This document shows, in pieces, positions 9,228-17,893 of a DNA stretch of 64,000 bases. Source of the stretch: Avipropionibacterium sp050157065 (lineage in GTDB: Bacteria > Actinomycetota > Actinomycetes > Propionibacteriales > Propionibacteriaceae); the NCBI GenBank assembly GCA_050157065.1, contig CP189573.1, one strand, 5' to 3'. Under the pieces are notes generated by a model, which saw only the letters and a list, made by a program, of their open reading frames with translations, did no database searches and was not told where the DNA came from. The translations under genes and the position numbers were made by a program. Numbering within the stretch: the stretch's first letter is position 1; the number at the start of each line of letters is the position of its first letter.

Positions 9228-10312
9228 CCTCCGAGCACCTCCGCCAGGTCGTAGCTGACCGGCTGCTCCAGCTGGTCGTAGCCGCAGCTTAGAGGGTCCC
9301 GGTCGGTGCGCCACCGCTTGAAGTGGGCGGTGTGGCGGAACCGGCGCCCCTCCATCGCCTCGTACTTGACCTCCAGCACGCGCTCGGGCCGCAGCGGTGT
9401 GAACGACAGGTCCTTGCCGGCACTCCACCGGCTCTGCGTGCCGGGGGACCTGTCGGGGTTGGCGATCGCCCACTCGTGCCACTTGCCCCACGGGTGGTCG
9501 GCCAGGTCGCACACCAGCGGTGCGAGTTCGGCGATCAGCTCGGCCCGCCGGGCGGCGGTGAACGAGGCGGCCACCCCGACGTGCTGCAGCTCGCCGTCGT
9601 CGGCGTACAGCCCGAGCAGCAGCGAGCCGAGCAGTGGCTTGTCCGGGGTCGACGTCTTGTGCAGCCGGTAGCCGGCGACCACCACGTCGGCGGTACGTTC
9701 GTGCTTCACCTTCATCATCGAGCGGACGCCCGGTTCGTACGGCGCGTCCAGCGGCTTGGCGATCACCCCGTCCAGCCCGGCCCCCTCGAACTGGTCGAAC
9801 CAGCGGACCGCGGTGTCGCGGTCGGTGGTGGTGCGGGTCAGGTGCACCGGACCGGGCGCGCCGGCCAACACCTCGGTGAGTCGCTCCCGCCGGACGGCGA
9901 ACGGCTGGTCGAGCAGCGACTCGTCACCCGCCGCCAACAGGTCGAACGCGACGAACCCGGCCGGCGTCTCCTGCGACAGCTTGGTGATCCGCGACGCCGC
10001 CGGGTGGATCCGGTCCTGCAGCACCTCGAACTGCAGCCGGGGCCCGATCGCGACGAAGATCTCCCCGTCGAGGACGCACCGATCCGGGGTCTGCTCGAGG
10101 ACGGCCTCGACCACCTCGGGGAAGTAGCGGGTCAGCGGCTTGGTGTTGCGGGAGGCGAGCTCGACCTCGTCCCCGTCGCGGAACACCAAGCAGCGGAACC
10201 CGTCCCACTTCGGCTCGAACGACAACCCGCCCGGAAACTTCGCCGGATCGGGCACCTGCTTGACCGCCTTGGCCAACATCGGCTGCACCGGCGGGTTCAC
10301 GGGAAGGTCCAC
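9224..10312 (-). CDS. ligC: ATP-dependent DNA ligase, LigC type
   Basis: Seals nicks in DNA with ATP and belongs to the actinobacterial accessory ligases linked to non-homologous or base-excision repair. It has 362 residues, close to mycobacterial LigC. Motif I is FEPKWDGFR with adenylated Lys35. Further motifs are ELASRNTKPLTRYFPEV, CVLDGEIFVA (III), GFVAFDLLA, GLDGVIAKPLDAPYEPG (IV) and MMKVKHERTADVVVAGYR (V). The OB-fold follows, with WRTDRDPLSCGYDQLEQP at the end. There is no nuclease or polymerase domain as in LigD. No ku or ligD gene is in the window. The downstream hydrolase gene overlaps by 4 bp. Confidence 0.93.
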   Translation of the reverse strand: MDLPVNPPVQPMLAKAVKQVPDPAKFPGGLSFEPKWDGFRCLVFRDGDEVELASRNTKPLTRYFPEVVEAVLEQTPDRCVLDGEIFVAIGPRLQFEVLQDRIHPAASRITKLSQETPAGFVAFDLLAAGDESLLDQPFAVRRERLTEVLAGAPGPVHLTRTTTDRDTAVRWFDQFEGAGLDGVIAKPLDAPYEPGVRSMMKVKHERTADVVVAGYRLHKTSTPDKPLLGSLLLGLYADDGELQHVGVAASFTAARRAELIAELAPLVCDLADHPWGKWHEWAIANPDRSPGTQSRWSAGKDLSFTPLRPERVLEVKYEAMEGRRFRHTAHFKRWRTDRDPLSCGYDQLEQPVSYDLAEVLGG

Positions 10313-10404
10313 GAGGTCAACCTAGCCCCTGCTCCGCGGTCACGCCCGTCGAGCTCGTCGAGACGTCCCCCAGGGTCGATGGGCTCGTAAAAGTGGGCGC
10401 TACA

Positions 10405-10430
10405 GCGACACACGTGGACGTATGTGTCGC
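10405..10430. terminator. Candidate hairpin terminator after the sigM/anti-sigma genes
   Basis: GCGACACA pairs with TGTGTCGC (8 bp), with an inner CGT/ACG extension after a 2-base bulge. It lies between the end of the anti-sigma-like gene and the start of ligC, both on the minus strand. No T-tract is visible on that strand. Confidence 0.4.
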
Positions 10431-10472
10431 GTATGTCGCTCAGACGCCCTTCTTCACGTCAGCCCAGCGGCG

Positions 10473-10868
10473 TCAGTGGGTGGTGCGGTGCCGGTCCTCG
10501 CGTGGGGTGGCCTTGTGCGGGGTCGGGGCCCGGTGGGGTGAGTTGTCGCCGAAGGTGCCGAGGGTGAACCGCTTGGCGTGGGCGGCGTGCGCGGCGGCGG
10601 CTTCCCGGTCGGCGGTGCCGGAGGTGCGGCGGCGGGATTCGGCGGCGAGCACGGCGTCGAGGCGGGCCACCACGTCGGCCGGCATGGTCGGAGACGGGTC
10701 GGTGGCCAAGGCCGTGGCGACGGCGTCCTGCCCGGAGCTGGCGGCGGTCAGGGCCGGCGAGCAGTCGGGACACTCCAGGGCATGGTCGAGCTGCGCGTCG
10801 GTGAGGTCGGCCACGGACAGCTGACCCGTGGTCAGGTGATCCAGTTCGGCTGGCGAGAGATGCGTCAT
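10473..10868 (-). CDS. Short anti-sigma-factor-like protein adjacent to sigM
   Basis: 131-residue protein with a zinc-finger-like N-terminus: LSPAELDHLTTGQL, then LDHALECPDC with the H-x3-C-x2-C arrangement of zinc-containing anti-sigma factors. It lies downstream of sigM on the same strand, the place of RsmA-type anti-SigM proteins. Unlike mycobacterial RsmA (about 250 aa with a membrane span), this protein has no hydrophobic segment. It ends in a basic His/Pro/Thr-rich tail. It would therefore be soluble if it binds SigM at all. The gap from sigM is 124 bp rather than an overlap. Confidence 0.6.
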   Translation of the reverse strand: MTHLSPAELDHLTTGQLSVADLTDAQLDHALECPDCSPALTAASSGQDAVATALATDPSPTMPADVVARLDAVLAAESRRRTSGTADREAAAAHAAHAKRFTLGTFGDNSPHRAPTPHKATPREDRHRTTH

Positions 10869-10992
10869 TTCGGCTCCACGTCCGGCTGCGGTTGGGTACG
10901 GCAGGGGTCCCGATCCGAGTCGGGCACCCCCTTGTGACGTACGACCGGTTCCAGCGGGTTCCCCCGCAGTGACGTCCGTTCCGGAAGCGGCA

Positions 10993-11595
10993 TCATGACG
11001 GCTCCCGGAGGTGCTCCAGCAGCGGGACCAGCTTGGCGCGGCCGCGGAAGCAGCGGCTCTTGATGGTGCCGGTGGCGCAGCCCAACATGGTCGCGGCCTC
11101 CTCCACCGAGTAGCCCTCCATGTCGACCAGGATCAGGGCGGCCCGCTGGTCCGGGTTGAGCTCGTTCAGGGCGCTGGCGATGTCGGCGCGGACGGCACCC
11201 TGGGCGACCAGGTCGGGTTGACTCGTCGCCCGCGAGGCGAGGTCGGCCATCCGGTCGTGGTCGTCGGGCAGTGCGTCGGCCTTGCGCACCTTGTTGTGCC
11301 GGATCCGGTCCAGGCAGGCGTTCACCACGATCCGGTGCAGCCAGGTGGTCACCTTCGAGTCGCCGCGGAACGACCCGGCCCGGCGGTAGGCGGAGATGTA
11401 GGCGTCCTGCAGCGCGTCGGCGGCGTCCTCGCCGTGTCGGATGGTGCGCAACGCGACGGCCCAGAGCCGGTCCTGGTGGCGGCGGACGAGTTGGCCGAAC
11501 GCGGCCGGGTCGCCGGCGACGTGTGCGGCGAGCAGTGCCTCGTCGGACAGCTCCTCGGCATCGTTCACCGATGCCTGCCGTGTCTCCGACGTCAC
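10993..11595 (-). CDS. sigM: RNA polymerase sigma factor SigM (ECF)
   Basis: 200-residue ECF sigma factor. Region 2 spans about residues 22-92 (LLAAHVAGDPAAFGQLVRRH, ALQDAYISAYRRAGSF, VTTWLHRIVVNACLDRIRHN). Region 4 spans about 135-190 (ALNELNPDQRAALILVDMEG, YSVEEAATMLGCATGTIKSR). SigM in mycobacteria and streptomycetes lies beside murJ and controls cell-surface or stress genes. The GTG start at 11595 overlaps the murJ stop (GTGA), so sigM is the last tightly coupled gene of the DUF6049-murJ-sigM set. The usual trxB-trxA pair does not follow here; a short anti-sigma-like gene and ligC do. Confidence 0.88.
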   Translation of the reverse strand: MTSETRQASVNDAEELSDEALLAAHVAGDPAAFGQLVRRHQDRLWAVALRTIRHGEDAADALQDAYISAYRRAGSFRGDSKVTTWLHRIVVNACLDRIRHNKVRKADALPDDHDRMADLASRATSQPDLVAQGAVRADIASALNELNPDQRAALILVDMEGYSVEEAATMLGCATGTIKSRCFRGRAKLVPLLEHLREPS

Positions 11596-14500
11596 CCACT
11601 CACCTCGATCTCGTTCACCCCGGCCCGGTAGTTGTTGCCACCGTCCGGCGCCAACGAGGTGAACATCACCAGCACGAACCGCGTGGTCTCCGGCTCGGAC
11701 AGCTCCACCGTGAGCTCCTCGTCGGCCTTGGCCTGTTGGGCCACGCTACGCCAGTCCTCGACCGAGGCCAGCGGCGGCTCGGTGATCGAGTCCGCACCCT
11801 CCTTCGGTACGAGCACCTCGAGGTCCGCCCCGGAGTTGGCCAGCAACAGCTTCACCTGGCTCACCCGGACCGGGCTGCCCAGGTCGACCACGATCCCGAC
11901 GCCGTCCTTGCCGAGCCCGCCGAACGCGGGGTTGCCCCGGTAGCGGTCGGTCGTCCAGCCGGTCTCGGGGTTCTTGTCGTACGCCAGTGGCACCTGTTCG
12001 CGGTTCTCCTCGCGGCCGTCGCCCTGGGGGTCGAAGTCGATCCCGCCGGTGATGGTGTGGACCGTCGGTTCGGCCGGCGGCAGCGAGGACTCCGCCGTCG
12101 GTGTGGTGGTCGGGCCCTCGTCGCCGGAGCGTTGCAGTTGGGCCGCGACTGCGATGATCGCGATCAGCAGGATCGCCAGCAGCACGATGATCGCGCCGAG
12201 CAGCCAGCGCCGGCCCGATGGCGGTTCGGTCGTCGCCGCGGTCAACGCCCCGGTCGGGGTCTCCGGGGACGCCGGGCCGTGCCGGTCGGTGTTGGCCTGG
12301 GCGTAGTAGGTCTCCAGCGGCGTCTCGGTGGGGACGATCGGCTCGCCCTCCTCCGGCACCACCTGCGGCACCGGCTGCTGCAGCCGGCGCTCCAGGTCGC
12401 CGGAGGCGTCGGCGGTGCCGAGCACCCGGGTCAACGCGGTCACGATCTCGGTCGCCGACCGCAGCGAGTCGCCCTGCCGGGGCCGGGCGGTCAGGATCTG
12501 GTCGCAGATCCGGTCCAGCGCCGGCGAGACGCCGTGGCGCACCTGGCGCGGCGTCAACCAGCCGTCGGCCCCGTTCACCGGGGCGGCCTCCATCCCGTAC
12601 CGGTGACCGCCGGGCCAGCGGTGCACCAGGCAGGCGTACAGCAGCCGGCCCAGGTCGGCGACGTCGTGCGCCTCAGGGGTCTCGGGCTGGAAGGCGGTGC
12701 GGCCCCGCTTCAGCGTCGCCGGATCGGACGGGTCGAGTTCGGCGCCGGGTCGCAGCTCGGCGCGGATCGCCATGTCGCCGATCTTCACGTTGCCGGTCGG
12801 GGTGATCCACACCGTGTCCGGGCTGATCCGCAGGTGGTACAGGTCGAGGGCGTGCACCCCGGCCATCGCGTCGGCGACCTCCCGGACCACCCACGCGGCC
12901 TCGAGGGCGGACAGCGGACCACCGGCCAGCAGGGTGGTGAGGTTCTGCCCGGGCGAGTACTCGCACACCACGTACGAGCCGTGTTCGTCATCGTTCGACT
13001 CGACGGCGTCGAGCACCCGCAAGAAGCGGGAGTCGGTGGCGATCGCGGCACGGCGGGCCGAGGCGAGCACCTCGGCGGCCCGTGGGTCGCCGGCCGGCAA
13101 CAGGTGGATCACCACCGACCGCGACAGCACGGCGTCGAAGGCGCGCCAGGTGGTCACCTCGTGGCGCAGCTCCATCTGCTCCTCGAGCCGGTACCGCGAA
13201 CCGAGCACCGTTCCCGACGCCACGTCGTCGCGGATCGCCGAGACCGGCTGCAGGGCGGTCATGTCGTCGTACGGACCGGCCCGGTCGAACTGCTCGGTGG
13301 CGTCGTACTGCCCGGTTCCGTCGAACTGCCCGGTGGCGCCGGCCGGGGACTCGTCGGTGGGGACCGCCTCGTGGACGGTGGAGTCGGGCGAGCCGTGGCT
13401 CGCCGCGTGCCGCCCAGTCTCCAGTCTCATGCCACCTGCCTCGGCGAGGGCGGACGTCTCGGTGTCCTGCGCCCCAGCAAAACCCGGGCCGGCGACGGAA
13501 GACCCAGCACCGGCTACGGGAGTGATGCTAGGCGTCCCGGACGCATTCGGGCCAGTGGCAGCACCGGGGCGGTCCGGATCCGCCGCCGAATTGTTGCCTT
13601 CGTCAACAAACCTGCGGCCGCGAACGGCGGGTCCACCGTCATCGCCGGGTCCGCCCTCCCCGTCGCCGCCGGGTCCGCCGTCGGGTCCGCCGTCGCCGTC
13701 CCCGTGGTCCCCGTCCGCGGGTCGCCGACGCCGCAGGGTGCTGAGGATCTCGGAGACCTCGGTGATGTGGAACAGCCGCGACAGTCCGATGAACGATCCG
13801 ACGGCGATGATCCCGGACCCGGCGAGCAGGCCGGCCCGGACCAGTTGCCCGGCCTCGGCGCCCAGGATGGTGCACACCACGTACGCCAGCACCGCGCCCG
13901 GCGCGACCGCGATCAGCAGCCGTACGGCCAGTCGTCGCAGCCGGTTGCCGTCCAGGTGGGGGAGGCGCCGCTTGAGCCAGCCGAAGGAGATGCCGAAGCC
14001 GATGGCGTACGCGAGCGAGTAGGCCAGTCCGAGCGCGGGGGCGACGAACGCGGGGGCCCGGAACGGCAGCACCAGCAGCAGCGCGAACCCGACGTTCAGC
14101 ACCACCACGATGACCTGCTGCAGGAACGGGCTGCGGGTGTCCTCGAGGGCGTAGAAGGTGCGCTGGCAGACGTAGTTGAGGGTGAACGGGACCAGCCCGA
14201 CGGCGAGCGCCATCAGGGTCCAGCCGAGGAACCGGGCGTCTTCGGCGCCCTCGCCGTTGCCGAACAGCAGCTCGGTGATCGGCAGCCCGAGCGCGAGGAA
14301 GGCGACCGCCATCGGCAACAGGGCGGTCAACGCGAGCCGCATCGTCCGCATCGACTCGGCCGCCACCCCGGCCAGGTCGTGGTGGGCGGCCCGCGCCGAG
14401 GCGGAGGTCAGCATCGCGGTGGTGAGCGACACCGTCACCAGCGAGTGCGGCAGGATCCACAACAGGTACGCCTGGTTGTAGGCGTGCCAGCCGGCACCGG

Positions 14501-15536
14501 AGCCGTCGGCCGGTGCGGAGCTGGCCAGCCGGGTGATCACGACCAGCCCGAGCTGGGTGGCCAGCACGAACAGCAGGGTCCACCGGGCCAGCGAGAAGGT
14601 GTGGCCGAGCCCGGTGCCGCGCAGGTCGAACCGGGGGCGGTAGACGAACCCGGCGCGCTTCATGAACGGCACCAGGATCAGGGCCTGCACGATGATGCCG
14701 AGGGTGGCGCCGCCGCCGAGCACCCACACCTGGGCGGGGGTGAACGGCTCCGCGGTGTTGCCGCTGCCCCAGACCACCAGGTAGAGCGCGAACACCGCGA
14801 TCGCGATCACGTTGTTGGCGATCGGCGACCACATCATCGGGCCGTACTTCTCACGGGCGTTGAGCACCTGCCCGACCAGGACGTGCACCCCGTAGAAGAA
14901 CAGCTGCGGCAGGCACAGGTAGGTCAGCATCACGATGTTGTCGTGGTGCATCGCCAGTTCCGGGGCCTGCCAGGCCACGTTGACGTACACGTCGACGATC
15001 AGCGGGGCGGCGAGCGTGGCGGCGACGGTCACCGCGGCCAGGATCACCAGGAAGGCGGTGAGGATCCGGTTGGTGTACGCCTCGCCGCCGTCGGCATGCT
15101 TCTTGATCGCCCGGACGATCTGCGGCACGAACACGGTGTTGAGCACACCGCCGGCGAGCAGCACGTAGATCATGTTGGGCACCGTGTTGGCCAGCGAGAA
15201 CATCTCGACCTGCCGGGTGCCGTTGCCGAGCACGATCGCGATCAGCATCGCCCGGACGAACCCGAGCAGCCGGGAGGCGAGGGTGCCCGAGGCCATCAAC
15301 AGGGTGGCCGCCATCTGCTTGGCGGTCCGGGCCTTCTCGTCGGTGTCGGTGTCGGTGTCGTGGGCGTCGGTGCCGTCGGTGTCGTACGACTCGGCCGCGC
15401 GTTCGGGCACGTGCTCGGTCGTGAGGGCGGACGGAGCAACCGGTTCGTCGCGCAGGTCCAGGGGGGGCCGGATCCGCGTCGAGTCGTCGTCGGGCGGGCG
15501 GATCACCGTCTGGTCGTCATCGGGTCCCGGTGTCAC
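11592..15536 (-). CDS. murJ: Lipid II flippase MurJ (MviN) with C-terminal pseudokinase and discoidin-like domains
   Basis: Moves lipid II across the membrane for peptidoglycan synthesis. The 1314-residue protein has an acidic Asp/Thr-rich cytoplasmic tail (about residues 1-70). The multi-span MOP-type transporter follows, starting near ASRLLGFVRAMLIAIVLGNG and running to about residue 590. After a long linker comes a Ser/Thr-kinase-like domain (about 790-1060) that lacks a recognisable catalytic loop, then one span (WLLGAIIVLLAILLIAIIAV, about residue 1120) and a C-terminal extracellular carbohydrate-binding-like domain (VDLGSPVRVSQVKLLLANSG). This layout matches mycobacterial MviN (Rv3910), whose pseudokinase is phosphorylated by PknB and binds FhaA. 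It overlaps DUF6049 upstream and sigM downstream by GTGA. Confidence 0.93.
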   Translation of the reverse strand: MTPGPDDDQTVIRPPDDDSTRIRPPLDLRDEPVAPSALTTEHVPERAAESYDTDGTDAHDTDTDTDEKARTAKQMAATLLMASGTLASRLLGFVRAMLIAIVLGNGTRQVEMFSLANTVPNMIYVLLAGGVLNTVFVPQIVRAIKKHADGGEAYTNRILTAFLVILAAVTVAATLAAPLIVDVYVNVAWQAPELAMHHDNIVMLTYLCLPQLFFYGVHVLVGQVLNAREKYGPMMWSPIANNVIAIAVFALYLVVWGSGNTAEPFTPAQVWVLGGGATLGIIVQALILVPFMKRAGFVYRPRFDLRGTGLGHTFSLARWTLLFVLATQLGLVVITRLASSAPADGSGAGWHAYNQAYLLWILPHSLVTVSLTTAMLTSASARAAHHDLAGVAAESMRTMRLALTALLPMAVAFLALGLPITELLFGNGEGAEDARFLGWTLMALAVGLVPFTLNYVCQRTFYALEDTRSPFLQQVIVVVLNVGFALLLVLPFRAPAFVAPALGLAYSLAYAIGFGISFGWLKRRLPHLDGNRLRRLAVRLLIAVAPGAVLAYVVCTILGAEAGQLVRAGLLAGSGIIAVGSFIGLSRLFHITEVSEILSTLRRRRPADGDHGDGDGGPDGGPGGDGEGGPGDDGGPAVRGRRFVDEGNNSAADPDRPGAATGPNASGTPSITPVAGAGSSVAGPGFAGAQDTETSALAEAGGMRLETGRHAASHGSPDSTVHEAVPTDESPAGATGQFDGTGQYDATEQFDRAGPYDDMTALQPVSAIRDDVASGTVLGSRYRLEEQMELRHEVTTWRAFDAVLSRSVVIHLLPAGDPRAAEVLASARRAAIATDSRFLRVLDAVESNDDEHGSYVVCEYSPGQNLTTLLAGGPLSALEAAWVVREVADAMAGVHALDLYHLRISPDTVWITPTGNVKIGDMAIRAELRPGAELDPSDPATLKRGRTAFQPETPEAHDVADLGRLLYACLVHRWPGGHRYGMEAAPVNGADGWLTPRQVRHGVSPALDRICDQILTARPRQGDSLRSATEIVTALTRVLGTADASGDLERRLQQPVPQVVPEEGEPIVPTETPLETYYAQANTDRHGPASPETPTGALTAATTEPPSGRRWLLGAIIVLLAILLIAIIAVAAQLQRSGDEGPTTTPTAESSLPPAEPTVHTITGGIDFDPQGDGREENREQVPLAYDKNPETGWTTDRYRGNPAFGGLGKDGVGIVVDLGSPVRVSQVKLLLANSGADLEVLVPKEGADSITEPPLASVEDWRSVAQQAKADEELTVELSEPETTRFVLVMFTSLAPDGGNNYRAGVNEIEVSG

Positions 15537-17818
15537 GGCCGACCCTCGTCGTCGGGGGCCCCGGCTTCATGATCACGTACGGGCTCATGATCACGTACGG
15601 GCTCATGATCACGTACGGGCTCATGATCACGTACGGGTTCATGATCAGGTACGACCTCGCCCGGGACGACCGTGCCCGACGGGGCGCCGGTGGTCAGGCT
15701 CGACGCCGGACCGCTCGAGGTCAGTGACGGCTCCAACTCCGGCTCACCCTTGCGGAGCCGTTCCCGGCGGACCTGCCGGATCCGCAGTGCGGCGGTGATG
15801 AAGAAGGCCGCACCGGCGGCGATGGCGATCGCCCAGCCGACCGTGCCGTACTGGGTGGCGATGACCGTACGGGTGGTGGGTGGCCCGAGCGGGGTGCCCG
15901 ACATCGTGGTGAGCTGGGCGATCACCGCGACCTCACCGTTCGCCGACGGTTGCGCGGCGACCTGCACCTGGATCGTCTCGCCGGGCTGGATCACCACCTC
16001 GTCGACCGGCTGCACCTCGAGCCGGGAGGTGTTCGTCGACGTCACCGCGACCCGGACCCGGACGGCCACGTCGAGGTTGTTGGTGACCATCAGCGGGAAC
16101 GATCCGGTCGAGCCGGTGAGGATCGCCGGGACCGGCTGGCCGAGGGTGACCGAGTCACCTGACAGGATGCCGCCGATCGCGACCCGGGCCGGCTGCAGGA
16201 AGGTGTCCTGTGCTGCAGGCTGACCCCGCCAGGCGGCCGACAGCCCGCTCGCCAGGATCGAGTCGGCATGTTGCGCCAGCGGGCCGGGCGCGACGAGCAG
16301 TTCCTCGTACGCGCGGTAGTTGGCGGTCAGGTCGACCACGGCGTCGACCTGGTCGGCGGTCAGCTCGGGCGGCACCGCCCCGGCGGGCATGGTGAGCCGC
16401 GGGTACCCCAGGGTCGGCTGGCCGGCGGCCAACGTCTGCAGGGGTTCGCGGACCAGGTAGGGGGCCTCGGCGCCGGTGTCGTGGCCGAGCTGGTCGGCGG
16501 TGGTGACGAGCCGGACGACCGGTTCCCCGGTCAGCGCGCGGATCAGCCCGGCCGCCAGCATCCGCTGCTGCACCTTCAGCGGTGCGTCCGGTTCGGGTCC
16601 GGGCCCGCCGGCGAACGCGTCCGCCTCGAACGACACGACCGGACGCTCGTCGGCCCGGGCGAGCTGCGGGGAGCCGGTGCTGGTCTGCGACAGCAGGACC
16701 ACCTGCGCCTCGCCCTGCAGCACCAGCTCGAGGGTCTGCTCGTCGGCGAGCCCGTCGGCGGGGAATCCGAGCAGTGGCAGGTTCTGGGTCCGGTCCACGG
16801 CGTCGGCGGCGCGTTCCCCGTACGCCAACAGCTCGGCCTGGCCGTGGTGGGCGAGGGCGGCGAGGTCGGGTTGGGCGTACCGCAGCCGGTAGCCGGCCCC
16901 GGCGTCGAGGGCGTCGTACTCGGCCAGCCAGGCGGCGGCGTCGACCGCCCCGGCACCCGGCCGCAACCCGTCGGGGCCGCGGACGAGGTAGCCGCGCGCC
17001 ATCACTGCCAGGTCGTCGACCAGCGCCGGGTCGACCGCCCAACTCGTGTTCTCCCGTGCGGCCCCGGCGAGCAGGGTGCGCAGCCGGCCGCCCGGGGCGA
17101 CCTCGGCGGCGAGGTGGTCGTCGATGAACTGGTCGGCGCCCACCCGGCTCGGCGCGGACCGCAGCAGCACGACCGAGGTGAGCGAGGTGGTCCGGGCCGG
17201 TGCGCCGCCCTCGCCGGCCCCGGAGACGACCGGCAGCAGGATCCGGCCGCGGCCGATGGTGGGTCGGGTCGCGTCCTCACGGACCGGGTTGCCCTTGACG
17301 TGCACCCCGATCAGGTACGCCGCGTCGTACTGCGGCAGCAGGAGCTGGTCGAGGGTCGCGGTGACGGTGAACGGCAGCGACTCGCCGGGCGCCAGGCTCG
17401 GCTGCAGGTCGGGGGCGGCGACGCTCTGGGTCAGGTCGACGTAGTTGCTGGGCTCGGTGAGGCGGGCCCCGATCGGCTGGTCCGGTTCGGAGGCCAGCAC
17501 CGTGCCGAGCTGTTCCAGGTCGGTGTAGGGGGCCTGGTTGCGCCACATCAGCACCTGGATGTGGAACAGCGGCCGGTCGGTGGTGTTGGTGACCGTGCCG
17601 CTGAGCCGCACCGTGTCGCCGGCGCGGGCGACCGTGGGTTGCTGCTCGTTCAGGTCGACCCGGACCAGCGCCGGTTCGGCGGCGGTGGCGACCTCGGCCG
17701 GTACGGCGACCGTCAGCGGGGCGGCGACCAGCAGCAGCACCAGCAGCAGCCGGAGCGTCACCGGCAGCGGCCGTCCCCCGGAGCGGGGTCGGCGAACTGC
17801 GGTGGGCCGGCTCGTCAC
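15533..17818 (-). CDS. DUF6049 family secreted, C-terminally membrane-anchored protein
   Basis: Actinobacterial envelope protein of unknown biochemical role, always near murJ (homologue of Rv3909). A signal peptide starts after an Arg-rich n-region (LRLLLVLLLVAAPLTVAVPA). A large extracytoplasmic part follows, then one span (VGWAIAIAAGAAFFITAALR) and a short cytoplasmic tail. The tail ends in four tandem DHEPVR units encoded by an 18-bp tandem repeat. The GTG at 17818 gives a compact signal peptide; an ATG at 17854 in the same frame is the alternative. The stop overlaps the murJ GTG, so the two are translationally coupled. Confidence 0.82.
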   Translation of the reverse strand: MTSRPTAVRRPRSGGRPLPVTLRLLLVLLLVAAPLTVAVPAEVATAAEPALVRVDLNEQQPTVARAGDTVRLSGTVTNTTDRPLFHIQVLMWRNQAPYTDLEQLGTVLASEPDQPIGARLTEPSNYVDLTQSVAAPDLQPSLAPGESLPFTVTATLDQLLLPQYDAAYLIGVHVKGNPVREDATRPTIGRGRILLPVVSGAGEGGAPARTTSLTSVVLLRSAPSRVGADQFIDDHLAAEVAPGGRLRTLLAGAARENTSWAVDPALVDDLAVMARGYLVRGPDGLRPGAGAVDAAAWLAEYDALDAGAGYRLRYAQPDLAALAHHGQAELLAYGERAADAVDRTQNLPLLGFPADGLADEQTLELVLQGEAQVVLLSQTSTGSPQLARADERPVVSFEADAFAGGPGPEPDAPLKVQQRMLAAGLIRALTGEPVVRLVTTADQLGHDTGAEAPYLVREPLQTLAAGQPTLGYPRLTMPAGAVPPELTADQVDAVVDLTANYRAYEELLVAPGPLAQHADSILASGLSAAWRGQPAAQDTFLQPARVAIGGILSGDSVTLGQPVPAILTGSTGSFPLMVTNNLDVAVRVRVAVTSTNTSRLEVQPVDEVVIQPGETIQVQVAAQPSANGEVAVIAQLTTMSGTPLGPPTTRTVIATQYGTVGWAIAIAAGAAFFITAALRIRQVRRERLRKGEPELEPSLTSSGPASSLTTGAPSGTVVPGEVVPDHEPVRDHEPVRDHEPVRDHEPVRDHEAGAPDDEGRP
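15569..15658. repeat. 18-bp tandem repeat, about five units, at the 3' end of the DUF6049 gene
   Basis: Three identical units of ATGATCACGTACGGGCTC are followed by one with a single change and one more divergent unit. On the coding (minus) strand each unit encodes DHEPVR, so the array is in frame. Exact repeats of this kind change copy number by slippage, making tail length a likely strain-variable trait. Confidence 0.9.
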
Positions 17819-17893
17819 CCACCCAATCCTAGGGATGTCCACCACGATCACCATGCTCTTGGACGGGTGCGCCTTGTCCGGGGGCGCCCGACC

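Noticed and set aside
12000..15572. Very long plus-strand open frame opposite murJ (11271-15572)
   Set aside because: It is a high-GC shadow of murJ with low-complexity Gly/Arg/His composition and no motif.
15569..15658. Regular 18-bp repeats considered as a CRISPR array
   Set aside because: The units are directly tandem with no spacers, are in frame in a coding gene, and no cas genes are present.
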